A stretch of 31,804 nucleotides of DNA from Actinomyces sp. (GCF_030530635.1 NZ_JAUMUL010000040.1:1-31804), one strand, 5' to 3'; positions 15,359 through 25,688 are shown, counted from the stretch's first letter. Program-made: numbers and translations. The notes: generated by a model not told the origin, from the letters alone.

Positions 15359-17298
15359 GACTGCTCCCACGTGACCCGGTTTCCTTTCTCATCGGTGTAG
15401 GTGATGGTCCTGTCATCGGCCGCCTCGGCAGCGGGGACCGCCAGTTCGCCGCTGGTGCACTCCCCCGGTGCGAGCGCACCGGAGTTCTGCGAGTCGTAGA
15501 ATACAAAGGTGTGCGGCTCGGCCTGCCCGGAGCCGGAGCGGGCGACGGTGAAGTCCTCTGCGGCAGGGGCATAGGTGTCCTCGCCGCCCTGCAAGGGGGC
15601 GCAGTACCGGACGGCGTAAGCGACGTCGGAGTCAAGACTTTGCGACTCCCACACGGTGACTTCCGCACCGTTGGAGAGTTCAACGATCTGTCCTAACGGG
15701 GCGTTCACCCGCTCCGGCCCCAGCGCGCTCAGCAGTCGCAGACCGCCGTAAATCAGAACGGCCACGATCCCGATCACGCCGATGATGCAGCCGACGACGG
15801 CGCTGCGGCGCGCCTTACGCGCCCGGGCGATCAAATCGTCGCGCTGCTCCCAGATCTGCTCGTCGTAGATCCGCCGTAGGCGCGGCAGACCCGCGGTCAC
15901 CTCGTCGAGTTTCCGACGCAGGGCCTTCGATCCGCGGTAGACGTCAGTGACCATGATCATATGCCTATTGAGCCCGTCAACGAGCTGAATACGCCCGTGT
16001 CCGTCGTCGGTGCAGACGACCAGGTCATGGGCGTCCACGGCATGCGGCTCCAGCGGGGCGGGCTCGGGCACACGGCATCTGCCGGCGATGACATGCTCAC
16101 CGAAGACGACCTCCGCACAGGCGCTGTCCACCAACGGATCGTTCTCCTGGGCGAACCAGGTCCGCCAGCGCCTACCACGGGGCATCGGCAGCGGGCCGCG
16201 CAGGATCTCCAGCCCCGGCAGCGGCGTCCGCGCGCGCTCAACCGCCAGATGGCGGGTGCGCAGGAGCATGTCGTAGGCGTAGCGGGCACCGGCAACCGTC
16301 GGCGCCTGCACCACCGCTACCCCGTGCAGCAGGCAGTCGGTGACGTAGCCATCGGCGGCGGCCCAACGCTCGGCATGCGCGCACGCGGCCTGGAGCGCAT
16401 CATCCGACGGGGTCGCCTGCGGAGCCGCCAAACGCTGGGCGATCTCGTAGCGGGTATCGATGCTGGGCATCTCGGGGCGGTCGGTGAAGACCGTCAACAA
16501 CATGTTGCGTCCCAGCACGCGCAAATTGAATTCCGGCTCCACGCCCGGCGCCACGGAGCTGAAGGCCCGCTGCACCACACCGGTCAGCATGTGGAAGGCG
16601 GCGTATCCGTCCGGGCTCAGAGGGGCGACCACGCTCATGACCTCCCGGTAGATCTGATCCACGATCAACTGCCCCTCGCGGTTGCGGGGGTCGGCGAGCG
16701 GATCGAGGTCCAGGGGGCTGACCGCCTGCGGGGCGGTCGGGCGGGCGGGTGGCACGGTGAATCCGGTACCGACGAGGGAACGCTCGGAGGTGGACATGAC
16801 GCAATGCCGGTTGCCGGCGGCCGGGGCCAGGTGATGCAGGAGGGCCTGGGCGTGGTCGGCGGCGTCCGGGCAGATGCCCCGCACCCAGTTCATGGACTGG
16901 GCGTTGGGCCCGGTACGCAGCGCCGTGTCCTCGTCCCAGACGTGGTCGAACTCGCGCTGCGGCTCCAACACCGGCAACTGGGGCCGCTCGAAGCAGGCTG
17001 CTACCCGCATCCAGGCGGCCCGCAACACCTCGGGACGGTCGTCCTCAACCCGGATCAGGAGGGAGGCGTCACGCGCGTACACGCCCACCGTGGTATGCAC
17101 CTGCGAGCCGTCGGCGGCGGGGAAGGGCGAGTTGAGGTGCTCACGCAGCATCCTGGCCAGGTGGTCGAGCGTACCCAGCTCACCCACGGGCTCATTCAGC
17201 ATGCCGTAGGCGATGGTCAAGGCGGCGTAGGGGGTGACGTCCGGCTCCTGGGTGACGACCCACTGGTAGCCACCCACATCAACGGTTTCGTATGTCAT
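15355..17298 (-). CDS. M16-like pseudo-peptidase membrane protein, paralog 1 (first in operon)
   Basis: 647 residues and probably the first gene of the three-gene operon. The M16-like signature is LTIAYGMLNEPVGELGTLDHL, with DHLAR (45-49) in place of HxxEH. Further matches are VRVAACFERPQLPVLEPQRE-like spacing and CVMSTSERSLVGTGFTVPP at the end of half 1. A second half covers about 210-430. A helix at about 499-527 (VVGCIIGVIGIVAVLIYGGL) leads to an outer domain with LSNGAEVTVWE, RYCAPLQ and PGECTSGEL. No good ribosome site lies close to the ATG: GGAG is about 15 nt away. The 162-bp gap upstream contains the pckG terminator. Confidence 0.7.
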   Translation of the reverse strand: MTYETVDVGGYQWVVTQEPDVTPYAALTIAYGMLNEPVGELGTLDHLARMLREHLNSPFPAADGSQVHTTVGVYARDASLLIRVEDDRPEVLRAAWMRVAACFERPQLPVLEPQREFDHVWDEDTALRTGPNAQSMNWVRGICPDAADHAQALLHHLAPAAGNRHCVMSTSERSLVGTGFTVPPARPTAPQAVSPLDLDPLADPRNREGQLIVDQIYREVMSVVAPLSPDGYAAFHMLTGVVQRAFSSVAPGVEPEFNLRVLGRNMLLTVFTDRPEMPSIDTRYEIAQRLAAPQATPSDDALQAACAHAERWAAADGYVTDCLLHGVAVVQAPTVAGARYAYDMLLRTRHLAVERARTPLPGLEILRGPLPMPRGRRWRTWFAQENDPLVDSACAEVVFGEHVIAGRCRVPEPAPLEPHAVDAHDLVVCTDDGHGRIQLVDGLNRHMIMVTDVYRGSKALRRKLDEVTAGLPRLRRIYDEQIWEQRDDLIARARKARRSAVVGCIIGVIGIVAVLIYGGLRLLSALGPERVNAPLGQIVELSNGAEVTVWESQSLDSDVAYAVRYCAPLQGGEDTYAPAAEDFTVARSGSGQAEPHTFVFYDSQNSGALAPGECTSGELAVPAAEAADDRTITYTDEKGNRVTWEQS

Positions 17299-17340
17299 GA
17301 ATATCTATTGGTTCTCCGGGTATATGCGTAGCCGAGGAGG

Positions 17341-17395
17341 CAAAACAGGCACGACGTCGCCCCGACTCCCCGGACCGGGGGGCGGGGCGTCGTCG
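17341..17395 (-). terminator. Rho-independent terminator of pckG
   Basis: Arms around 17352-17364 and 17383-17395 form a GC-rich stem with one mismatch. On the minus strand it is followed by TGTTTTG (complement of 17341-17347). It lies 66 bp past the pckG stop and before the M16-like operon. Confidence 0.75.
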
Positions 17396-17460
17396 GGTGT
17401 GGGTCGGGCACTCGGGTTGTCTGACCGCAGGCGGCCGGGGCCGCAGTGGGCCCGAGGTTG

Positions 17461-19305
<1,845 letters not shown>

Positions 19306-19465
19306 GTGAGTCCTTCTTTCTTTCGGTTCTCATGACTCAACGGGGTCGGGTCCTATCCTTCCTCATCCGGCGCCCGAGGTCACGTCCGAAGGTCCCCTGT
19401 CCGCACTTTTTCCCCTTCGCGGGGTGGTGTTTCCTGCCACACTCACCGCCGTGTAGCGTCGGGGC

Positions 19466-20284
19466 GTGGCCACCGAACCGCTCGTCGAACACCGTGATCG
19501 CACGCCCACCCGCACCCGCGGACTCCTGGCCGTCGGAGCCGGGGCGGCCGCGCTGGCGCTGACGGGCTGCACCGCCCATATGCAGATGCGTCTGGACGCG
19601 GCCGGCACCTACGACGCCGAACTGGTCATGCGCGACACCACCGGCACGATCTTCACCGCGGACACCGACTGCCAAGACTATGCCGCGCAGTCACTGGTCG
19701 GCGCCGGGGACGGCGTCAAAGTCACCGCCTCCCCGGTGGGATCGGCTGACGACGCCGAAGGGATCGGCTGCGAAGTGCATGTGACGGGTGTGCCCATCCC
19801 CGACGCCGGGGATACCGAGGAGGTTACTGCGGGCGAGTCGGCGTCGGAGCCGCTGGTGGTTCGCAACGGCGATCTTTACGTGGTGCATGTGACCGGCTAT
19901 GGGGGTGCACCGACGGACACCCCCGGCGGCACCGGGGGGACCGACGGCGCACAGGACTCCGCCGGCGCCTCACCCGCAGCCCCCGACGCGGGCGCGACCG
20001 CAGCGCAGGAGTCGCTGAACACGGCTGTGGACGCCCGCCTGTCCATCACCTTCCCGGGTGCCGTGGTCGACGCCGGCGGCGGCCGAGTGTCGGGCAACAC
20101 CGTCACCTGGGAGGACGCCGATCTGCTGTACGACGGCGTGACCGCCTCCGGCAGGGCAACCGACGGCGACGGCTTATCGCCCTGGGACCGTTACGGGTGG
20201 TGGATCGTGGCCGGAGTGGGCGCCGCCGGCGCGGCGGTGGGCGCGGTCGTGTTGCGCCGCCGCCGACGCCGTTCGGCGCACTGA
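19466..20284 (+). CDS. LppM-domain lipoprotein with C-terminal helix
   Basis: 272 residues, with GTG at 19466 as the most likely start. A signal sequence with lipobox LTGC (C35) follows a twin-Arg/Thr-rich N-terminus. The extracellular region opens MQMRLDAAGTYDAELVMRDT and resembles the LppM/DUF3153-type domain. The middle is rich in Gly, Thr, Ala and Asp. A C-terminal transmembrane helix (WWIVAGVGAAGAAVGAVVL) and an Arg-rich tail follow. Mycobacterial LppM has been linked to envelope function and phagosome effects; no role can be assigned here. It is followed 75 bp later by a second LppM-like gene. Confidence 0.65.
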   Translation: MATEPLVEHRDRTPTRTRGLLAVGAGAAALALTGCTAHMQMRLDAAGTYDAELVMRDTTGTIFTADTDCQDYAAQSLVGAGDGVKVTASPVGSADDAEGIGCEVHVTGVPIPDAGDTEEVTAGESASEPLVVRNGDLYVVHVTGYGGAPTDTPGGTGGTDGAQDSAGASPAAPDAGATAAQESLNTAVDARLSITFPGAVVDAGGGRVSGNTVTWEDADLLYDGVTASGRATDGDGLSPWDRYGWWIVAGVGAAGAAVGAVVLRRRRRRSAH

Positions 20285-20359
20285 ACTCGGCCGCACAGCC
20301 CGAATCCGGCGCCCCGGCGCATTATTGCCAGAGCGGAACGTTTCCGTAGACTGCCGGCC

Positions 20360-21232
20360 ATGAGCATCCTCTCCCCCCTCCCCCTGCGTCGCGCCAGTGC
20401 CCTGGCGGCCGGCGCCGCAGTTCTGCTCGGCTCCGTGTTCCCGGGCCCGACCGCCACCGCGGACGACCTCGACTCAACCGCCACCGCCGACATCGACATC
20501 GTGCTCCACGAGGACAATATCGCCGATATGACGGTCGTCTACGACTTGGACGACCTCTACCTCGATCTGATCTGTAAGGACGATCTGTGGGAGGAGGAGA
20601 ATGCGGATAAGGTAACCGTCTCCCGCAACGACGACACCTGCACCCTGCGCATAGTCGGTTACAGATTCATGGAAGACGACTCCGACGGCAACCTGACGAT
20701 CACGCACACAGACGGCGAGTACATCGTCGAAGCCACCGCAGACGCCTTCAGCGAGTATGATGAGGCCTCTCTGGCCGTCACCTTCCCGGGCAAGGTCACC
20801 AGGGCCGACGACAACGCCAAGATCTCCGGAAACCAAGTCAGTTGGGACGACGTCGTCACCCTCAGTTCCATCCGGGCCGCCGGTAAGGACTCTCCCGGTT
20901 CGGGCATTCTGCCGTGGATCATCATCGGGGTCGTGGTCCTGGCCGCCATCGTCGGCGGAGTGATCGCCGTCGTCGTCTCCAGGAACCGGAAGCGGTTCAA
21001 CCCGGCCGCCGGCTACCCCGGCGCCCAGCCTCAGTACGGCCAGCCGGCTTACGGCGCTCCGCAGCAGCCCGGCTACCAGCCCCAGCCGGGCCAACCGGGT
21101 TACGGCGTCACCCAACAGCCCGGCGCCCAGCCTCAGCCCGGCCAGCCGGATTACAGCGCCCAACCGCAGCAGCCCGGCTATCAGCAGCCGGGCCAGAATC
21201 AGCCCCCTTACAACCCGGGCGGGCAATACTGA
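20360..21232 (+). CDS. LppM-domain membrane protein with PGYQPQ-type tail
   Basis: 290 residues. A Sec-type signal peptide (about 1-35, ending PTATA) is followed by an acidic LppM-like extracellular domain (ADIDIVLHEDNIADMTVVYD, LAVTFPGKV, ISGNQVSWDDVV). A transmembrane helix lies near 190-212 (ILPWIIIGVVVLAAIVGGVI). The cytoplasmic tail is low-complexity with repeated Q-P-G-Y/Q-P-Q units (GYPGAQPQYGQPAYGAPQ). The ATFPG and SWxD blocks match the neighbouring protein, so the pair is probably duplicated. A strong hairpin (21240-21276) ends the transcript before convergent purA. Confidence 0.65.
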   Translation: MSILSPLPLRRASALAAGAAVLLGSVFPGPTATADDLDSTATADIDIVLHEDNIADMTVVYDLDDLYLDLICKDDLWEEENADKVTVSRNDDTCTLRIVGYRFMEDDSDGNLTITHTDGEYIVEATADAFSEYDEASLAVTFPGKVTRADDNAKISGNQVSWDDVVTLSSIRAAGKDSPGSGILPWIIIGVVVLAAIVGGVIAVVVSRNRKRFNPAAGYPGAQPQYGQPAYGAPQQPGYQPQPGQPGYGVTQQPGAQPQPGQPDYSAQPQQPGYQQPGQNQPPYNPGGQY

Positions 21233-21239
21233 GCCGGTC

Positions 21240-21276
21240 CGCCGGTGGCCGTCCTCGACGGAGCAGGCCACCGGCG
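21240..21276. terminator. Bidirectional hairpin between LppM-like gene and purA
   Basis: Arms 21240-21250 and 21266-21276 are perfect 11-bp inverted repeats. The gene stops lie at 21230-21232 and 21296-21298. No long T-tract follows on either strand, but the position between convergent genes supports a terminator. Confidence 0.6.
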
Positions 21277-21295
21277 GCGCCATTGGGCGACGCGC

Positions 21296-22582
21296 TCAGC
21301 CAAGCAGCCGGTGACGGGTGATGGTGGCCTCCCGACCAGGCCCCACCCCGATGGCGGAGATGCGGCAGCCGGCGAGCTCCTCAATGCGCAGCACGTAGTC
21401 GCGGGCGGCGGCTGGCAGGTCGGCGAAGTCGCGCACGCCGGTGATGTCCTCGCTCCAGCCGGGCAGCTCCTCATAGACCGGCCGGGCGTGGTGGAAGTCG
21501 GTCTGGGTCAACGGCATCTCCGGGGTGACCTCGCCGTCGACGTCGTAGGCGATACACACTGGGATGGTCTCGTGACCGGTGAGCACGTCGAGCTTGGTCA
21601 TCACCAGGTCGGTGAGCCCGTTGACGCGGGCCGCGTAACGGGTGACGACGGCGTCGTGCCAGCCGCAGCGGCGCGGACGCCCGGTGGTGACCCCGTACTC
21701 GCCGCCCTCGGCGCGCAGCCGCTCCCCCATGGAGTCGGTTAGTTCGGTGGGGAACGGCCCCTCGCCCACCCGGGTGGTGTAGGCCTTGACCACGCCGACC
21801 ACCGCGTCGATGCGGGTGGGTCCCACGCCGGTGCCGGTGCAGGCGCCGCCGGCGGTCGGGTTGGAGGAGGTGACGAAGGGGTAGGTGCCGTGGTCGATGT
21901 CAAGCATGGTGGCCTGCCCGGCCTCGAACAGGACGGTCTTGCCGGCGTCAAGGACCTGGTTGAGCAGCAGGGAGGTGTCCACCACCATGGGGCGCACGCG
22001 CTCGGCGTAGGACAGCAGCTCGTCGGCGACGGCGTCGGGGTCGATGGCGGGGCGGTTGAAGACCTTCAGCAGCAGGCTGTTCTTCTGATCCAAGGCGGAG
22101 TGGACCTTCTGGCGCAGGATCGACTCGTCGAACAGGTCCTGCACGCGCAGGCCGACGCGGTTCATCTTGTCCGCATAGGTGGGGCCGATGCCGCGGCCGG
22201 TGGTGCCCAGTTGGCGGGCGCCGAGGAAGCGCTCGGTGGTGCGGTCCATGACCCGGTTGTAGGAGGGGATCAGGTGGGCGTTGGCGGAGATCTTCAGTGC
22301 AGAGGCGTCCTTGCCGCGGGAGTTTATCTCCTCGATCTCGGAGAACAGGACCTCCAGGTCCACCACCACGCCGTTGCCGATGACGGGGGTTACCCCGGGG
22401 GTGAGGACGCCCGCGGGCAGGAGGTGGAAGGCGAAGGACTCCCCGTCGATGACAACGGTGTGACCGGCGTTGTTGCCGCCGTTGAACTTCACGACGTAGT
22501 CGACGCCCTGACCGAGCTGGTCGGTCGCCTTGCCCTTTCCTTCGTCTCCCCATTGAGTCCCGACGACGACGACGGCTGGCAT
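21296..22582 (-). CDS. purA: Adenylosuccinate synthetase
   Basis: 428 residues, full length. It condenses IMP and aspartate with GTP to adenylosuccinate. The nucleotide loop GDEGKGK is at 12-18 (catalytic D13), with the catalytic histidine H41 in AGHTVV. Further family blocks are GTTGRGIGPTYADK, TDSMGERLRAEGGEYGVTTGRPRRCGW and the GVGPGREATI end. The ATG has a GGGAG site upstream. It is divergent from the AztD-like gene (193-bp gap). Confidence 0.98.
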   Translation of the reverse strand: MPAVVVVGTQWGDEGKGKATDQLGQGVDYVVKFNGGNNAGHTVVIDGESFAFHLLPAGVLTPGVTPVIGNGVVVDLEVLFSEIEEINSRGKDASALKISANAHLIPSYNRVMDRTTERFLGARQLGTTGRGIGPTYADKMNRVGLRVQDLFDESILRQKVHSALDQKNSLLLKVFNRPAIDPDAVADELLSYAERVRPMVVDTSLLLNQVLDAGKTVLFEAGQATMLDIDHGTYPFVTSSNPTAGGACTGTGVGPTRIDAVVGVVKAYTTRVGEGPFPTELTDSMGERLRAEGGEYGVTTGRPRRCGWHDAVVTRYAARVNGLTDLVMTKLDVLTGHETIPVCIAYDVDGEVTPEMPLTQTDFHHARPVYEELPGWSEDITGVRDFADLPAAARDYVLRIEELAGCRISAIGVGPGREATITRHRLLG

Positions 22583-22752
22583 TGCTACTCCCTGACTGAG
22601 TGAGTGCCCCTAAGGGCAGGCGCGGCCCGAGCGCGCCGCGGGCCAGCCTACCCCGTGCCCGGCATCGGTCTCGGGCGGCACCGACAGGCGGACGCCTGCG
22701 CCTCAGCACGGCTGGCTGGTGGACGGGGCTTTATGGAGTTGCACTCCTTAAC

Positions 22753-22765
22753 GATAATCATTACC
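22753..22765. promoter_or_regulatory. Zur/Fur-like operator overlapping the aztD promoter
   Basis: GATAATCATTACC is a 6-1-6 imperfect palindrome (one mismatched pair) like the core of Zur/Fur boxes. It lies 9 bp before the ATG at 22775. The GATAAT half can serve as a -10 element, which would give a near-leaderless transcript. Together with the AztD homology it suggests repression when zinc is replete. Confidence 0.6.
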
Positions 22766-22774
22766 GTCTACGTC

Positions 22775-24079
22775 ATGAGAACTCACCTGCATTCCCCACT
22801 CCTCGCCCTGGCCGCCACGGCGACCCTGGCGCTGTCCCTTTCTGCCTGCGGCAGCGCCACCGGACCAAGCAACGCCGCCTCCAGCGGCGAGGACTCAACC
22901 GGCGACACGTCGGCCTCCGCGGCGTCGTCAGACAAACCCGTAGAGGTCAGCGACGTCGACCCGCGCGCCGCCATCACCTATGACGGCGGCATCCAGATCG
23001 TGGACACCTCTGACGGCAAGGTTGTGGCGGACATCAAGAAGGAAGGGTTCCTACGGCTCAACCCCGCCGGGGACGGCCGCCACGTGCTCGTCTCATCCTC
23101 CGAGGGCTTCGAGGTCCTGGACCTGGGCATGATCGTCACGCCTCACGGAGACCACAACCACTACTACACCACCACCCCCAAACTCACCGGCGCTGTCATC
23201 ACCGCCGAGAAGCCCGGCCACGTTGTCACCAATGCCGGAAAGACCGCAGTATTCGACGACGGCACCGGCACAGTCACCATGTTTGACACCAAGGCGCTGG
23301 AGGACGGCCAGCTCAGCTCGGATGAACTGACCAGTTTCCAGACCAAGGATCCGCATCACGGCGTCGCCGTTCCCCTGACCAGTGGCAGCGTACTCGTGAC
23401 CGAGGGGACCAAGGATGAGCGCCACACTGTCCATGAGCGCAAGGCCGACGGCTCAATCGGCGCCGAGTCCACCGATTGCCCCGGTGTTCACGGCGAGGCC
23501 ACCGCACAGGGGGAGGACGTGGTCAGCTTCGGCTGCACCAACGGCTCGGTGGTGTTCCGCGACGGGCAGTTCCACAAGGTGCCGGTGCCGGAGACGTACC
23601 AGCGCAGCGGCAACCAGTTCGGCTCCCACGACTCCCCCTACGTGCTCACGGACTACAAGACCGTTGAGCCCGTGGACGGCGCCGAACCGGAGCACCCCAC
23701 CAAGGTCGGCATCATCAACACCACCGACGCCACCACCACAACGGTTGAACTGGGATCGGCCTACTGGTTCCGCTCCTTCGGCCGTGGGGCCGCGGGCGAG
23801 GGCGTCGTGCTGACCTACGACGGCAAGCTCAACATCATTGATACGGCCTCAGGCGCGGTGACCAAGCAGGTGGATGTAGCTACCCCCTGGACGGAGAACG
23901 AGAACTGGCAGGAGCCCGGCCCCAATGTGAAGACCGCCGGCGACTTCGCCTACGTCACCGATCACGCCGCCAAGAAGCTGCACCTGGTACAGATCTCCAC
24001 CGGCGAGCTGCTCTCCAGCCTGGACTTGAGCGTGGTACCCAACGAGATGACGGTGATCGACGCCGAGCTGAAGCACTGA
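22775..24079 (+). CDS. aztD: AztD-like periplasmic/lipoprotein zinc metallochaperone
   Basis: 434 residues. A lipoprotein signal (LALSLSAC, C25) is followed by a low-complexity Ser/Ala linker and a beta-propeller-type body with repeated D-G/T-x-T/V strands. The HGDHNHYY motif at 124-131 is the zinc-binding sequence of AztD metallochaperones, which deliver zinc to the AztABC transporter. The ATG at 22775 is chosen because it begins the signal peptide; longer ORF starts run through the operator. No aztABC genes flank it, so it may work with a distant transporter. A stem-loop follows at 24097-24146. Confidence 0.8.
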   Translation: MRTHLHSPLLALAATATLALSLSACGSATGPSNAASSGEDSTGDTSASAASSDKPVEVSDVDPRAAITYDGGIQIVDTSDGKVVADIKKEGFLRLNPAGDGRHVLVSSSEGFEVLDLGMIVTPHGDHNHYYTTTPKLTGAVITAEKPGHVVTNAGKTAVFDDGTGTVTMFDTKALEDGQLSSDELTSFQTKDPHHGVAVPLTSGSVLVTEGTKDERHTVHERKADGSIGAESTDCPGVHGEATAQGEDVVSFGCTNGSVVFRDGQFHKVPVPETYQRSGNQFGSHDSPYVLTDYKTVEPVDGAEPEHPTKVGIINTTDATTTTVELGSAYWFRSFGRGAAGEGVVLTYDGKLNIIDTASGAVTKQVDVATPWTENENWQEPGPNVKTAGDFAYVTDHAAKKLHLVQISTGELLSSLDLSVVPNEMTVIDAELKH

Positions 24080-24700
24080 GCCCACGCGCCTTCCACGAGG
24101 CCGGCACTAGTAGACACCATTTCAGGGCGTTATTGGTGCCGGCCTCAGTGTGTCACTAGTGGCGGTCTGGCGAGGAGAAGGGGCTCTTCCGGTTTGGGGG
24201 TGTGGTGGTTGTGGTGGGCTGCGGCAGAGCTGTCGTCGATGTCTTGAGGCCTGACACGGGGTGGGGTGTCTGGTGCGTCGATTGGGCGTTAACGACGCTA
24301 CTTAACGTTGTGCTGTATGCCCCAGGGGCCTTCAGCAGACGGTTAACCGGCGTTGTCAACCCCGAAGTGGCGTAGCAGACCGGGAAGTGGCGTCGCAGAG
24401 GGCCTTGGTTCCGGGCACCGGGGCTGCCGGCGGCCAGGTGCGGCCGGGTCCGGCACGGTTGAACCGGCAGGCTCGCCGCGTCCTTCACCCCGCAACACGC
24501 CGTCCACCACAGCCAACGGCGAGGGCGTCCCTGCCCGGCGGACAACGTCCTCGCCAGCCCGACATCGACCTCATCCACCCCCGAACGCGACCCCTACACC
24601 GCAGCCCGAGCCGAAGCCACCACGCCGGAACCACCGCACCCACAAGCCGGAAGAGCCGCATATGGGCGGCGACGACTGTTCATCCGTGGGCACCCGGGCG
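24080..24700. other. Gene-poor region with an inverted repeat and tandem 20-bp repeat
   Basis: A perfect 11-bp inverted repeat (24097-24107 and 24136-24146) follows aztD and may terminate it. A 20-bp direct repeat lies at 24361-24380 and 24381-24400 (core GAAGTGGCGT). The remaining sequence is open in several frames because of GC content, but no frame shows a recognisable domain. Some may be decayed coding sequence. Confidence 0.5.
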
Positions 24701-24819
24701 GCCAGACAAGGTCCCCGCCCGAAGACGTCCTTGCCGCCCGACACCGAGCCCATCAGCCCACACACGACCAACCGCTCCGCGACCTGGCCTGGGCCGACCG
24801 CGTCCTGGGACTGGCGTGA
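24701..24819 (+). pseudogene. Remnant of the PIN toxin's antitoxin C-terminus
   Basis: In the frame ending at TGA 24817-24819 the sequence reads ...EDVLAARHRAH...DQPLRDLAWADRVLGLA. It resembles the C-terminal end (D-x-L-A, then GGPLT-x-AERAWAD-x-x-LG) of the small antitoxins paired with actinobacterial PIN toxins. No start codon or N-terminal DNA-binding region is visible upstream in this frame. Its stop overlaps the GTG start of the PIN gene (GTGA), as in an intact toxin-antitoxin pair. Confidence 0.4.
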
Positions 24820-25211
24820 ACATGGATGGCGAGGTCACGGGCCTGACCCTGGACACGGGGGCGCTGCTGGCGCTTGAGCGCGGCGATGCCAGAATGCGAG
24901 CCCTGCTGCGCCGGGCGGTCGAGGCCCGGATCGCGCTGGCGGTACCCGTCGGCGTCGTCGCCCAGGCGTGGCGAGGAGGACCCCGCCAAGCGCGAATCGC
25001 CCGCCTGCTCGGCGACCCCGCGGTTCAGGTCATCCCACTGGACGATGTGGCGGCGCGGGCGGTGGGGCTGCTATGCGGCCGCAGCGGACACCCCGATGTC
25101 ATCGACGTCCATGTGGTACTGCACGCCCGCGAGCATGGTCACGCAGTGGCGACCTCGGACCCGGGCGACCTGCAAGCCGTCGACCCCGGGCTGCACCTCA
25201 TCGCCGTGTAG
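24816..25211 (+). CDS. PIN-domain (VapC-like) ribonuclease toxin
   Basis: 131 residues from GTG 24816 (an ATG at 24822 is the alternative). The PIN fold is visible: LTLDTGALLALERGD (D13), the VGVVAQAWRGGPRQARIARLL block typical of actinobacterial VapC-like proteins, HPDVIDVHVVL (D94, D97) and ATSDPGDL (D115, D118). Family members cleave RNA and are neutralised by a cognate antitoxin. The upstream antitoxin looks decayed, so the toxin may be inactive, neutralised in trans or poorly expressed. Confidence 0.75.
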   Translation: MNMDGEVTGLTLDTGALLALERGDARMRALLRRAVEARIALAVPVGVVAQAWRGGPRQARIARLLGDPAVQVIPLDDVAARAVGLLCGRSGHPDVIDVHVVLHAREHGHAVATSDPGDLQAVDPGLHLIAV

Positions 25212-25497
25212 ACGCCGGCTCCGCGACGGCGAGGCCGGCCTCCTGGACATCACAGAATTCACCGCCTGTTCCGACCCCTTGCTCCCTACTACGAGCTTTT
25301 GCACCCTGGCGTGCGGTCACACCCATCGATTCAGGCAAAATGGTTAGTGCAGCTTGCAACGCCGCGGGTGAATCGCCGGTCCACATAGCTAGGTCCATGA
25401 CCAATGCGACCGCCCCAATGGTCACATAGGATACCCTTTTCCCGAGAGGTGTCCCGACGGTAGCAAATGGATGCTCGCCCGTACGTTTCAACATCAT
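25198..25497 (-). CDS. Hypothetical small protein (uncertain)
   Basis: About 99 residues. The N-terminal half has a hydrophobic stretch (VSYVTIGAVALVMDLAM); the C-terminal half is polar and may be unrelated run-on sequence. Its ATGATG overlaps the TGA of the upstream peptide gene at 25494. The 3' end overlaps the convergent PIN gene by 14 bp. I do not recognise a family and coding is not certain. Confidence 0.25.
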   Translation of the reverse strand: MMLKRTGEHPFATVGTPLGKRVSYVTIGAVALVMDLAMWTGDSPAALQAALTILPESMGVTARQGAKARSREQGVGTGGEFCDVQEAGLAVAEPASTRR

Positions 25498-25688
25498 TTT
25501 TGATTACTACAGCATTCAGGCAACAGCCTGCACAACAGCCCGCGGGTGCTCTCTGCAGCACTCCCCCGCGAGTAAGCCTCCCGCCCTGCCGAACTATTTG
25601 CTACCACCGACCCGACCGTCACCTGTGGCACGGCACCGCCCACCAGCGCCGCCACCAGTAGCATCCCAACCGTTACTCGCTTCATCAT
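25494..25688 (-). CDS. Hypothetical small secreted peptide, Cys-rich C-terminus
   Basis: 64 residues. A clear signal sequence (MMKRVTVGMLLVAALVGGAV) is followed by a polar region and a C-terminus with three cysteines (LLCRLLPECCSNQK). The start at ATGATG 25688 has a G-rich site (GGGG) upstream. The stop overlaps the next small ORF by 4 bp. No known bacteriocin, lantibiotic or signalling-peptide family is recognised, and the gene could be spurious. Confidence 0.4.
   Translation of the reverse strand: MMKRVTVGMLLVAALVGGAVPQVTVGSVVANSSAGREAYSRGSAAESTRGLLCRLLPECCSNQK

Noticed and set aside
13304..15400. 698-residue plus-strand ORF opposite the M16-like genes
   Set aside because: It is a GC-driven antisense shadow. 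The minus strand has clear domain structure and coupled starts; this frame is compositionally biased with no family pattern.
24387..24815. Long N-terminal extension of the PIN gene
   Set aside because: The extension is low-complexity with no domain, and the GTG at 24816 overlaps a plausible antitoxin stop.
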